Assembly: GCA_900323505.1 (NCBI GenBank)
Contig: OOIN01000046.1
Span: 62,001 to 126,000 of the forward strand
Direction: 5' to 3'
DNA: 64,000 nt
Source of the DNA: Ustilago trichophora
Lineage: Eukaryota > Basidiomycota > Ustilaginomycetes > Ustilaginales > Ustilaginaceae
In this document: one piece after another, positions 10,091-21,143 of the stretch
How positions within the stretch are numbered: the first letter of the stretch is position 1
Layout: every line of letters starts with the position of its first letter
Made by a program: the position numbers and the translations under genes
The notes under the pieces: generated by a model
The model's database searches: none
Told to the model about the DNA's origin: nothing
Seen by the model: only the letters and a program-made list of their open reading frames with translations

Positions 10091-13000
10091 ATGTCTCAGC
10101 TTTCTGCTCGCTCTCTTGGTGCTGATGCCAATGATGGCAACTCTCCTGCCGCTGAGTCCATCTCTACTGCTGATGTGGAGAGGTACGTTCAAATATGCTA
10201 GCTCCTTGCCGCAATTGGAATATGTTGTTGACATGCCCTCTGCTTTTCAGTCTTGCACTTCCTCCTGCCAACCAGAATGCTTGTGCTCCTCCTGTCGATC
10301 CCAAGCTTGCCGCTCAGCTTGGCCGCTTCCACCTCCGTCTGGTGGACCACCCATCCATTTTGGTCTGCACCCAGATTGACTGCACTCACCGTCTTGCAAT
10401 TTTGCCCTTTTTCAAGGATGTGACTGCTCACCTCAAGAAATTCCATGCTCATGCTATCGTTGAATCTTCCAAGAAAGCGCTCAAGGATCTGTTGGAGCAG
10501 CTGGACCTGGAACACCCTGCAACTGTCACCATCAACAAGGAGCTGCTGCTGGTGCCCATCATCAAGGAGCTGGACATCAACTACCAAGGACGGCACTGCA
10601 ATTTGTGCCCATACAGCATCATGGCCGGCTCTTCCATGAATGTTCATGTGCGCAAGCACAGCCAGGCTGATGGAAATGTCAAGTATCTTCACCCTGTTCC
10701 GGTCCAGCTCTTCTATGAAAACGGACAGAGCAGGCGCTACCTCTATGTCAGCAATCCATCTCTGGACCAGACTCCTCCGCTGGCCATTCTCACCACTACT
10801 ATGGATGCTGACAAGCTGGATGACGCTACCAAGGCCAAGGTCAATGCCTTCTTCAAGAAGGATCAAGAGCGCCTGCAAAGAGCCGGACTCCTCCAGCCCG
10901 GCATCCAGCCATCTGTGGTTAGCGGCAATGTCACTCCATGGGCCTGTGAGCTCAGCTGGCATCACTACTGGGCTGGAAAACCAGTAGTAGCGATTGGCAA
11001 CCTCAGCTGCACTCCTGAAGACTGGGATGGGGCCCACTGTGATATTGCACACTGGATCTTTGTTGTTGGCAAAGGTGTGGTTGCAAGCTGGATGAACCGT
11101 TTGCTCAGTGCAGGCCGCCAGGTGCAGCAGACCTTCCACACTTACAAAGATGAGCCAAGCAAGCCATACAATCTCAGTCCGCAAACCGTCAAAAAGGTGC
11201 TGATCTCTGGGCATGGTCGTTGGCGCTCTTGTTCCACATCTACTTTGACGGTGGCTATCTGGAATACTTTGGCAAAGGCAATCCAGAAGAGCACATTGGC
11301 ATCAATGATGCAATCAGCGCAACACTCTTGGATCTGCGCGAGCAGTACAACACAGTTGTCAATGTGGATCTGGATATATACAAGGATACTGCAGTGGTGG
11401 AAAAGACTGGTGCACTGCTTCTTGAACTCTCCCACTGCCTTGTCACACAAGAGCCAGAGGAGTATGGTCAGATAGAAAAGCTTGCCCTGGTGCGGCTCTT
11501 TTTGCACCTGTGCGTTGGTAATTACGGCACTACCAAGCCTGTCAGTGCTAGCACATCTGACATTGCCAGCCTGGAGTTTTGTCAGCGTGCGGTGCTGCAT
11601 GAACACCTTCTTCATCCAGAGGATGGTGTGCTCTGTGACATGTCTGCATTGGAGAAATCAGCCGAGGTGATAAAGACGCTCAAGTCCTATGTGCATCATG
11701 ACATCAGCTTGGCTAGTGCACATTTGCAGTCTCTTCACCGCTTTGGTGAAGCACTTGCTCAGGATGACAGTAGCAGCTTCAAATTCCGCTGGAGCAAGGA
11801 TCTCAGCAAAGTCGTGTTTGGCTTGGAGGAAATTGAGGTGGAGTGCCTGCAAGAGCTCATGCATGGTGCACAACAGCAAGCAGAGAAGCTGCTCACTGCT
11901 CACTCAGCTACGTCTCCTGGCAGAGGAGAAGGACATTCACGTCATGGACCTCAGCCGCATCACCGACAACCACTGCAACATGCAGCCTGGCTTCAACTTT
12001 GCCAAAGCATGTTTGGAGCCGCCGGTCCTTCCCAGCATCCTCTGCCGTGCAGTTGCAGGTGGCGCTCCTCCTGCTCAGCCGCTCATGGATCCTTACTCTG
12101 ATGAGCTGGAGTTTGACTCGGATGCCGCTCATGCATACTTTGCCATCCACAACAAGTTCACAAAGCTGCTTGTAGTACTCCTTGAGCTTGGAAGTCGTCT
12201 ACCAGCATGTGGTACTGAGCTGCTTCAGCTGCAGCACACCAACACACTCTGCAGCCCTTGCAATCTTTTTGTCCATGACAGCCGGCTCCTTACAGCACTT
12301 CCCAGTAACAAAGGCACAGGTTGGCAAAAGATCATTCCTCCTGCTGCATGCTGTTGGCTGTCTGGCAGTGCTCTACGTCTGTCAGGTGGTGCCATTTGTC
12401 CACCTCCTCTACAGCTCTGTTGTTTGGCCATGTGAGGCTAGCGCAATGCTCTTGGTGGATCATGCAGGACGGCCATGGGATACCAACACTATCAGCAAGA
12501 CGCTGCAAGGTCTCTGCAAGCAGTATGTCAGCACATCCTCTGGTGGTCTGACCATGCGTACTTGGTGGCAGCTGGCGGTGAGCATTGACCGTACACTCAT
12601 CCATCCCAAGAAAGCAGGAACAAATGACAAAGAGGATCACATCCATGATCTGCAAGCCGGCCATTCCACCAACACAGCAGAGCAGCACTACGGTCTTGAT
12701 GCAAGCATGCTCTACCAGCTGAATCAACAGAGCATGTCAGCCATGTTGGAAGTATCAGAGCGGTGGCACATCTTTTGGCGCATGCGGTCTTGCTTTCAAG
12801 GAGAAATTCCACCGCTCCATCAGCTCACTGAGCCCAACAGCAGAGCAGGCACAGCAACTATGTCAACTGCAGTGAAACGGCAACTTGAGTTGATGCAGGA
12901 GGACATATGGTGCATCAGGCAGAAGCTGGAGCACATGGTTCTGCCAGCTGCACTGGCTCCAAGCAACACAGCTGCAATCTCTGTAACAGCTGCTACCCCA

Positions 13001-14998
13001 GCGGTGTCACATTCTACAATGCTTCCTGCAGCTGTCTGTGCTGCGCTGTTCAAGACTACTGGCAGCTACCACACAAAGACGCTTGAGCAGGCATACGCAC
13101 TCAATGGTGTCCATGCCAAGGAATCACCACTCATCATTGTCATAGCCACTGGGTCTGGCAAGTCTGTGCTTTTCATGGCACCACTGCATTGGTTGCAGCC
13201 AGCTTCAGTCATTGTTGTGGTGGTGCCATTCCTTGCGCTCACCAAAGATCTCATCAAGCAAAGCCACAACATTGGGATCAAAGCAAGCAAGTGGACTGGC
13301 TACCAATGCGTGGATAAGGTGGAGGACAGTCAGTTGGTCTTTGTTGCAGCAAAGAACTGCTACAATGAGGTGTTTTCCAACTGGACGCAAGAGTTGGTTC
13401 AGCAAGAGTGGCTGGCTGCAATCTTCTTTGACAAGTGCCATGTCTGTATAACTCAGACCTCCTTCTGACCGGTCATGGAAACAATCACACTGCTCATGTC
13501 CAATGTACATGTGCAGCAGTACTTTCTGACAGCCACCTTGCCACCTGACATGGTTGCTTCCTTCAAGACAGCACTCCTTCTTCCGCAAGATGGCACTGGT
13601 ATGATTTGCACTGCCACTAACCGGTCCAACATCTCTTATGCAGTGCATTGGGTCACATCCAGTGCAGAGGTGCAATTCCAACTGCAGCGGCTGCTTGTAG
13701 CTCATCCGACTGGACCAGTGATGGTGTTTTGCAAGTTCAAGACAGAAGTGCAAGCCACAGCAGAGCAGCTAGGCTGTGCATGGATCACGTCAGAAGTAGC
13801 GGACCACAGCAAGAAGGAGATCCTTGTCCCTTGGATGCAGTGCTCTGCAGCAGAGACAGAGAACAGCAAGGATGTTCTGGTTGGTACGACTGCCATTGGC
13901 ACTGGCATCAATCCGGCTCATGTCGGGCTTGTGGTGCATTGCGGCAATACCTGGGACATGGTCAGCTATGTCCAAGAGTCTGGCCAAGCTGGGTGTAGCA
14001 GTCAGCCTACTTCTGCAGTACTGCTTGCAGTGCAGTGCAACGGCAATGATGATCAGGTCAAACGCTACATTGGGGAGCAGAGTTGCCGCCGCTTGGCTCT
14101 CTCAACATACATGGATGGTATGCCGGTCACTTGCTTCAGCCAGCCCAACTTTGCGCTTGGTGACCTCTGCCATCAGCACATTGGCAATCTGTTGACACCA
14201 TCTAGAAACATAGTTGGCTTGGACTTGCCACCACAATCAGACAAGCAACCATGTGTGCAGCAGCTTGGCAGTCACGCAGCAAGTAATGGTAGTCCTTGCA
14301 AACAGGATGCCAATGCATTTATCACTGCATGTGAGCTGGCAGAGCAACAAAGCATGCTCCAAGTGCAACCACAACTTCAGCCGCTACCACCTCCACCTTC
14401 TGCTGCTGCACCACCTCCATTTCCAGCATCGTCCCTTGAACAGCTCCAGCACATACCTTTGTTGTATCAGCTCACTCTGCTGCTGCAAGCACCTCTGCCA
14501 ACTGTTAACACTTCAAGCATCAAGGCATTGCTCAACAGCTTCACCAATGTCTGCTCACTCTGCTATCTCTTCTGCAGTCATCACACCTGTATTGGTGAGC
14601 ACAGTCTGGCACACCGCTTCAGCAACTGCAACTGCTGGAAACAGCTTCCACAATCGCATGAGCCATGTATCAATGCCACTTTCCTTGGTGAGCTCAAGTT
14701 GCACATGAAGAAGGCAAAGAATGTAGCATGCTACACATGCTTGGTCCCCATTCACATCTGCAGCAGCAATAGCTCTGAAATGTGGTGCTCACACAAATAT
14801 GCAGACATTGTGCTTCCAGTGGTAGCCACTGTACTGCGCAGTGAAGATCATTGTCAAGAGGTGTTGCAGCAACTTGGTCTTGCATTCACTAGTGTAGCGG
14901 CATTACAAGACACGTCAGGCTCAGCGGTCACATACAAGGGAGAGAAGGCGCTGCTTGCTTTTGCCATCTTTGCGGCTGCAGTTGACTCTGCAGTATAG
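10091..14998 (+). pseudogene. Zinc-finger / tyrosine-recombinase-like / RecQ helicase fusion gene, frameshifted
   Basis: ATG at 10,091; a 68-bp GT-AG intron (10,183-10,250) joins exon 2 in frame. Two Cys/His clusters follow (about 10,360-10,450 and 10,588-10,660), resembling the OrsD/DUF3505 type found on fungal RecQ-like proteins. Frame changes occur near 11,200, 11,900 and 12,330. At 12,550-12,693 MRTWWQLAVS and QAGHSTNTAEQHYG recall the R...H...Y core of tyrosine recombinases. The helicase has Walker A ATGSGKS (about 13,146), DKCH instead of DECH (about 13,431), TATLPP, GTTAIGTGIN and QESGQAG. A TGA at 13,466-13,468 lies between motifs II and III. A Cys-rich tail (about 14,545-14,840) ends the protein. 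Presumably the mobility protein; this copy is dead. Confidence 0.8.
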
Positions 14999-15000
14999 TT

Positions 15001-15478
15001 TCAATATCACAGTACCGGTATTCAGCTTACAAGGGGGTTTGCAACCAAAACAAAGTAGGGTTGCTTAATGAAAGTTATAGAAAAACACAAAAAAGTGTAG
15101 TTTCATAAGTAACACTATGCAAGTTGGGTAATAATATTTTCTGGTACAGTCCTTCAAAAACGGGCTCAAGTTGAGTCAAGTCATCAAAATAATGGTTTTT
15201 CAGAGTTGGTCCCATAATCAAAGCTAGTCATAATGATGCCCAAACAACACCCTAGAAGTATCATAGCAATTGCTGAAGGGGTCATGGAGATACAGGCAAC
15301 TTTACGTTTTTGTGAGATTTTGGCCAAAGCTCCAATAACCCTAACCCTTTGGATCTTCAAAAATGGACCCCCTCCAAACTCTCTGGTGCCTTAATAGGAA
15401 TTGTTGGGACATGGGTGGTCATTGAGGTATGGTGACCTTGGTATTGGCCAACCCCAACCCTACCTGTCACCTGTCATA
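15001..15478. other. Non-coding 3' flank of helicase gene
   Basis: No gene is visible. The segment contains a short telomere-like tract (AACCCTAACCCTTTGG, 15,336-15,351). It presumably is the element's 3' untranslated and subterminal region, up to a second terminal motif at 15,479. Confidence 0.5.
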
Positions 15479-16040
15479 CCTAGCCCTAGGCTGTGTCTGC
15501 TCATGCTGGCAACGGACGCTGCTTCTCTGCCAAGTTGCACCCACCCACCCTCACTGCTGGCCACCAACAGACACGTCAGTGATACTGGTCAAGTGCTGCA
15601 ACAGAACAAATTTTCTAGCACTGGCCAATGGACAGCTCTGGAAATTCAAGGAAATTCAATGCGTCTCAGCACACTGCTCCAGTGCCTCTGCCAGTTGAGC
15701 AGACTCCAGCGCAGTGGACAGTGGGCAGCAGACTTCAGCCAAGCAGCCACAGACAGCACCTGCAACAGACTCAGGGCAGCAGACAGTTGGTAGCAACAGA
15801 CTCAAGTGCAACAGACTCACCTGTAACAGACTGTAGTGCAACAGACATGAGTGTGACAGACTCAGTATGAGAGACTTGAGTGGCAGATGCAAATGTTATG
15901 CTGTTACATGCACTGCAGCAGACAGGAGAGCCATGGACTGTAGTGTCAGCAGACTGAGGTGGCAACGGACAGTAGCTTCAACGGACAGCAGCAGCAATGG
16001 ACGGCCACAGACAGACTGGAAAATCTGCTAAAATGACCAC
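15479..16040 (+). repeat. Nested left-end copy of the element family plus AACAGAC repeats
   Basis: The stretch begins CCTAGCCCTAGGCTGTG, then keeps landmarks of the 8,625 terminus: TGGTCAAGTGCTGCAAC, AAATTTT, and a GTCTCAGCACACTGCTCCAGTGCCT block. From about 15,715 to 16,020 it becomes dense in AACAGACTC and CAGCAGACT units. This looks like the left end of a related, otherwise missing element inserted in, or left inside, the larger one. The ORFs across it are low-complexity and not genes. Confidence 0.6.
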
Positions 16041-16078
16041 CAAATTGGAGGCATGGAAATTTCAAGTAATTGATGCAT

Positions 16079-17058
16079 TGTTACAGGACACAGAGTCCCA
16101 GTTCAAGGAAGATGCATATTGCATTCTCAAACTTAAATTGAGTTCGAGAAATCAGTATGGTGGATTCTTGAACTCAGGATGCAGGGCTGAGGAAGCACAA
16201 TTTGACTGGTATTGAGTCGAGCAACTTGGCGGAACAAAGGGGCAAGGTGCTGGACGCCATCTGTGATGGTGAGCAAGCATTCAAGGGCTCAATAGTAGTT
16301 AGGAGAGCCATGTGTGCAGGCCACATGGTGGCTGGAAGCCCAAGCAAGGTACACGTGCAGGCTGGGTGAACTTGGCTTGGGTTGTGCAATGATATATATA
16401 CTTCACCTTCACTTGCAGTGTGATGAGCAGGGGCTCATCCACTCTACTCTTTACATTTGTCTTCTTTACCAGAATACCTCACAGTCTAGCTTTGTAAGCA
16501 TTCTCAGTTGTATCGATTGCCTTAGCAGTGCTTTGCAATCATTCACAGTCTGTGCTTGTCCTCATCATGAGGAGGGCCTGTTCTCTGAATTTGTCAGCAC
16601 CTACACTGACGCTGCGACACCTACATTGCAGCCAGAACCTCAACTGGGGCCTGGAACCTCAACCAGTCCATATACAGCATCGCCAGATCATGGCCAGAAC
16701 CATAGGAGAGCATAAAGAACATCCATGCTTGATCCTAGGGCTCTCTTACCATCTAGATTATCAGTTATAAGTCTTACAGCAAAGCCCATTGTGCTGTATT
16801 GCCTCTGAACAGAGTGTTCACAAGAGTCAGTTGATCTAAAAGATCCAAGCAAGGCCTTTCTCAAAGTCATGGCAACATTGAGAAAGAGTAGGCCTGGTTT
16901 CTCAAACTCAGAGATCCCGGAAGCCCACCCAGACCTGACAGTCAAGGTTCACGCCTAAGTCTCACATCGAGAATACTGCTAGGTAGATCTTGGATATCAA
17001 TTCCATTTTGAGAAACCCCAGTGCCAGATATTTGAGCTCAGGCACACAACCCCTGACA
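16079..17058 (+). repeat. Solo LTR of gypsy family 2, about 980 bp
   Basis: The sequence runs from TGTTACAGGACACAG to CCCCTGACA and aligns along its whole length, in the same orientation, with 31,098-32,021. A TATATATA box lies near 16,390. No matching 5-bp duplication is visible on the two sides (TGCAT versus GCTTT). Its right end coincides exactly with the inner limit of the right TIR at 17,059, so recombination or a deletion shaped this junction. Confidence 0.8.
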
Positions 17059-17932
17059 GCTTTGAGCTGAAAATTGACGCTTGTGAAGGCTGTCACAAAG
17101 TGTGGATCACACTGTGCATGGGAGCCAGAGAACTTCAGACCAAAATGTCAACATTTCTCATGGTGACCGCTGTCATTGCCTAACAGCCATCAAAGGGCAG
17201 ATGGTATGAACTGTGGGTGCTGCTCCATTGATATACTTCTAGCCATCACAAAGGATGATGGCACCAGTGGCCTCAATTGTATGTGTCTCTGCTTTGACCA
17301 GCTGCTACTTACCTGTGACTGCTGACCGCTGGCTGCTGCTTCACAAAATGAAAGCAGCAACAAAAAAATTTCACTCCGATTGCTGAGTGTGACATGTCTG
17401 CCCTCAATTTCACAATCAATTTCAATGACCCAATTCTTTGGTTGATTTTCAGCTTCCACAGACGCACTGTTTTTCAAGTGAGGCTGATGTGACCAAAGAG
17501 GTATGCATGAATTTCAGGTAGGGTAGCCCTGGACCAAAGCGCCATTTTCAGAAACTGTACAGACCAATGGGCTGCACTCTGAGTCAGAATTTGCACAGAC
17601 CAATGGGCCGCACCCAAACTGGACAGACTCTCACTGCTGTTGAGCAGCAGCAGCTGAGCTGTGGCTGCCAAGTTGTGACAGCTGGATGCTGACTGCTAGG
17701 CACCAGATCAGTGTGTTGACGTGACTGCCATTCCAACAATTTCTGACAATTTTGACACATCTCTTGGATGCTGGGCTGCTTGCTCAGCCAAGAAAAATTT
17801 CAAACTGTTGCAGCACTTGGCCAGTGTCTTTTGCGCTGGCTGCTGACCCCAGCAGCCAAGGTTGGACACATCTATTTGGCAGAGCGGCCTTGTCCGTTGC
17901 CCACCAGCAAGGACCCACAGCCTAGGGCTAGG
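17059..17932 (-). repeat. Right terminal inverted repeat of the 9.3-kb element
   Basis: This is the reverse-complement partner of 8,625-9,533. The inner block (17,190-17,477) has the same translation as 9,116-9,403 over 95 codons, but the frame has no ATG at its start, so I treat it as conserved DNA, not as a gene. The mirrored splice donor lies at 17,307-17,312. The outer tip reads GCCTAGGGCTAGG. Confidence 0.88.
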
Positions 17933-17942
17933 TTCAGATGTC

Positions 17943-18200
17943 ATCTCTCCACAGTGTAAGAACCTTACTTCTGTCACAGAGTGCATCACCATGATGGCAA
18001 AGGATGGTACCTGGGGTGATGATGCTACCCTCTCAGCTGCTTGCCAAGCTTTGGACCTTCACCTTCTTATCATCAACAAGGACAGCAGCTACTTCAAGGT
18101 TGAAGGCTCCCAGTCTAGTCCTAGACAAGATGATGTGCAGTGGCATGCCTTCTTCTACAATGGTGAGCACTATGAGGTGGTCATCAAGCAGGAGCTTTGA
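17943..18200 (+). pseudogene. Second OTU-protease fragment (C-terminal half), outward-facing
   Basis: The frame ends at TGA 18,198-18,200. It encodes TECITMMAKDGTWGDDATLSAA, which matches the conserved GxWGD helix region of OTU proteases, and finishes with NGEHYEVVIKQEL, where EHYE carries the catalytic His. The catalytic Cys part is missing because the element terminus starts just upstream. The protein is clearly related to, but far diverged from, the fragment at 8,245-8,619. Both point away from the element, so the two element ends each abut an OTU gene fragment. Confidence 0.7.
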
Positions 18201-18755
18201 TCTCTCAAGCTTCCTGAGCCTTTGTATATAGTTTCCAAGCTCCTTCATCCTTCCCCAATCCATTGTACATACCCTCCAAGCTCTGGTAGCCTCACTGAAG
18301 CTTACCTGAGGTCTGTGAAGCTTACCCAACGCTTCTTCAAGCTTCAGCATGCTTGCACAAGGTTCTGTGAGTATTCTCATGGTTGTGCAAGCTTGTGAGA
18401 GGTCTGTGAACCTATTCCCATGCTTACTCCAAGTTACCTCAAGCTTCCTCACACTCTGTAAAGCTTCCTCATGCTCTGCCAAGCTTCACCAAGGTCTACC
18501 AAGCTTACCTCAAGCTCACTCCAAGCTTGCACAAGCTTCCTCATGCTCTGCCAAGCTTCATCAAAATCTGTCAAGCCTCCCCTGCCTTTGCTCAAGCTTG
18601 TCTTTGCTTTTGCAAGCTTATGTAGTGACATGCAAGCTTGGCAAAGCATAACCCAAGCTTGAGCAACAATGCTGATGCCCCAGCATGCTTGTGAGGTTGC
18701 AGGAAGCTTGTTCTGTATGCTCAACCTCTCACAAGCGTGTGGCAAGCTTGGTCAG
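18201..18755. repeat. AAGCTT-dense degenerate repeat tract
   Basis: About 550 bp contain dozens of AAGCTT palindromes (CAAGCTTCCTCATGCTCTGC and similar), irregularly spaced. Frames read as Ser/Leu/Cys-rich low complexity. It directly follows the right OTU fragment, the mirror image of the TGTACA tract at 7.7-8.2 kb. Confidence 0.65.
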
Positions 18756-19125
18756 GATGAAGCTTGTGAGGTTGAGGATGTGACCCTGCTTAGTTGAACT
18801 TGGTGCGCACTTGGTGAAGGTTGCAAGGTTGAGTCTGGACAGCTCAACATAGAAAGTTGCAGCTTGCCCACTTTGAGAGGTTGAGGTTGCATTGGAAGCT
18901 TGGTTGTGGAGGTTGAGGTTCAGCTCCAAAGATTGAACCTTGAACATTGAGGTTGAGGTTCAGGTCTGGAGGTTGAGGATGAACATCAAGAGCTTGAGGT
19001 TGAGGTTGAGCCAAGGTAGACAACATGGACAACCTCTGGAGCTTGAGGTTGCTAGGTTGAGGTCTACATTGGCCAGGTTGTTGAGGTTTCTTTGGAGGTT
19101 AAGGAGGTTGTCAACCTCAACAACA
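18756..19125. repeat. GGTTGAGGTT-dense repeat tract
   Basis: The motif changes from AAGCTT to GAGGTTGAGGTT at about 18,756 and continues to about 19,125 in irregular array. It ends in a short inverted stretch (GGAGGTTGTCAACCTC). No gene is seen. Confidence 0.6.
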
Positions 19126-19436
19126 TTGAATGACGGCGTACAGCACTAAGCACCAAATATAAACCTCTTCCACTATTCATTCCCACCTCAGTACACCCCA
19201 ATGCATGCCCTCAGGCCATCTGCAGCCAAGTCTATAAGTACTTTGAACATGTTGACTGAAAACTTTGATGGCTTGGAAAGTTACATTTATCGTTAAAGTT
19301 TAACAATTTTTGTAACTAATATACATCTTTAGCTATCAAATGAGATTTTCAAATCAAATGCTTGCAAAAAAAAATTCCTGAAAAAAGAATAACCCCTTAT
19401 AACCCCAACCCTAAGCTGGCCTTGTCTTTGGAGGGC

Positions 19437-20652
19437 ACAGAGTCAAAAAGTGCTTGTCTGCAGGGAGAAAAAAGCAGCCACATTATTTAGGACACAACCT
19501 GGACAACAAGAAAGTGCAACTGTCATCAAATGCATTGGCCATTGCTTCCCTCCTCCAATGATTACCTTCAAAGGTCAATCACACATGCTTGGATGGTTCT
19601 GTCATCAACAGCTCATTCCACAGAATTGGGCCTTTGCAGTGTCAAAAAATGGCTGGACAAGTCAGGATATTGGCTTGGACTGGCTAAAATGCTGTTTTGA
19701 GCCTCATACAAGGCCTCAAAATGCAAATCAAAAGCGTTTGCTCCTTCTTGACGGTCATAATTTGCACACAACCTTGGCATTCACCAAGTTTGCAGAAAAA
19801 ATGGCATCATCTTACTGTGCTTTCCTGCGCATGCAACACACATGTCACAGCCGCTTGATGTGTCCATTCTTGGTCCACTGAAAACACAGTACAGTAAGAT
19901 GATATTGTCATGATCAAAAAGCGGCCTTGTCATAAATAAAGCCTAGTTTTTGCGCATATACATTAAGATACAAGACCAAATCATGACACCAAGGGCAGCA
20001 AGGGCCGCTTATAAATCCGTTGGCATTGACACAACTGCTGTCAACGCTTCCCAGGTACTTGCACGCCTGCCAGAGTGTGCCATAACTCTGGAAAGCAAAA
20101 ACTACAATATCATTTCTGCAGACTCCAAAGAATTCCAGGTGATTGGTGGCTTTTGCAGGCCAAATTTGCTCTTCAGAGCGTCCAGACTGCAATTCCAGGC
20201 AACTTTGGAGCAAAATGATTAAAGCTGCTGTTCACTTTCATGATAGTTTTGTCCTATTACAGCAGGAGGTTGCAGAGCTACGTCAAATGCTTGCCTTCAG
20301 GCAGCTCAAGCTGCATGGGAACCAAGCACAGCTGTTGCAGGCCAAGGTTTTGGACAGCAAAGAAATCCAGGAAGCAATGTGGCGGAAAACCACTCAAAAA
20401 GAGGCAAAAAAGCCCCCAAAACAAGGTCCAAAGCATCGCTTGCCAAGTGCAGGCCCGGAATCCAGCCCAACTCCAAGCAAAGACCTTTGGTCCAGCTCAT
20501 TGTCAAGTTTGGAGGTCTGGTATAGGCCAGCAGCAAACATAGAGCTTGTCAGTGCTCTGTCAGGCCAGGAAGAGTTGGGAGAGTCTAGACTGACTGGATA
20601 TCATGATTGGTATGACAATGACTGCTCAGATGACAAGGTTGACCTACTTTGA
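19437..20652 (+). pseudogene. pogo-type transposase, C-terminal half
   Basis: A first frame carries the middle of a DDE_1 (pogo/Fot1) transposase, from REKKAATLFRTQPGQ through LLLLDGHNLH, the second catalytic Asp region. After breaks at about 19,880-19,950 the helical tail follows (RAAYKSVGIDTTAVNASQVLARLP, which matches the usual 'GI.P.N..KVL..L' segment). A Lys-rich, Ser-rich C terminus ends at 20,650. The HTH and CENP-B-like N-terminal parts are absent. The missing half is not upstream: the preceding 300 bp are AT-rich and unrecognised. Confidence 0.7.
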
Positions 20653-20725
20653 CCCCCTCCTTTGTGTGTCAAATTGCCACCAAATTGCAAAGATGGTCAT
20701 GTGTATATATGCGCAAAAATGACCC

Positions 20726-20850
20726 ATTAATGGGCCACTCACATTACAATGTTTCCCTGAAGTGTTTGAAAACTTTCAAGTAGGAATACAAAAGCGTGCA
20801 TGTTTTGTATTGCTGATTCTTTAATCGGCCTGACTCTGCTATGGGCCACT
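20726..20850. repeat. Dispersed 120-bp repeat, copy 1
   Basis: The unit includes ATTAATGGGCCACTCAC, AAGTAG(G/T)AATACA and TGATTCTTTAAT(C/G)GGCCTGACTCTG. It is repeated in the same orientation at 22,052-22,172, so the pogo fragments between are bracketed by direct copies, probably the termini of one pogo family. Confidence 0.6.
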
Positions 20851-20887
20851 CCAATTATCCTCAAATTGATTTCCGACCTTCGTTATC

Positions 20888-21143
20888 ATGTCTCCGCAAA
20901 TGACAAAGGCCAAAAGGGACAAATTTTGCTTGAAAATACTGTATAGAGAGGAGGCCATCTGTCATGCCATTCATGGCCTTCATTCTGGTGCTGTCAAAAG
21001 CATCTGGAAAGCTGCACAGCTTCACAATGTGCCCTATACATCTCCAGAGGCTTCTGAAGGGTGTACAAGGCCGACACAATGCACACAACAATTTTGTTTG
21101 GAGACCCAGGAAAAGGCCTTGATGGCTCATATTGAGGCCCTAT
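20888..21143 (+). pseudogene. pogo-type transposase N terminus, cut short
   Basis: ATG at 20,888 opens MSPQMTKAKRDKFCLK, then a psq-type HTH (EEAICHAIHGLHSGAVKSIWKAAQ). The frame ends at 21,143 inside the CENP-B-type HTH. From there the sequence jumps to an inverted fragment of a related copy. It is homologous to the start of the minus-strand copy at 21,880. Confidence 0.65.

Larger units (their letters stand above)
8625..17932. mobile_element. 9.3-kb long-TIR element with recombinase-like/RecQ helicase gene
   Basis: The boundaries are set by near-identical inverted arms of about 0.9 kb, each starting with CCTAGCCCTAGGC at its outer end (8,625 on plus; 17,932 on minus). Inside lies one large decayed gene (10,091-14,998) with N-terminal zinc fingers, a tyrosine-recombinase-like region and a RecQ-type helicase. 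A further terminal motif sits at 15,479 and a foreign LTR at 16,079-17,058, so the right part has received insertions. I see no obvious target duplication at the ends. Helicase-carrying Academ-type (AcademH) DNA transposons are the nearest published concept I know, but the R...H...Y-like region argues for a Crypton-like recombinase. The class is therefore unresolved. Confidence 0.75.

Noticed and set aside
10195..11214. 338-codon minus-strand frame opposite the helicase gene
   Set aside because: Mirror of the zinc-finger exon; no recognisable motif.
8625..17932. Helitron
   Set aside because: No Rep HUH motif is visible, the element has long TIRs, and the helicase is RecQ-like with a DEAD/H-box, not Pif1-like.
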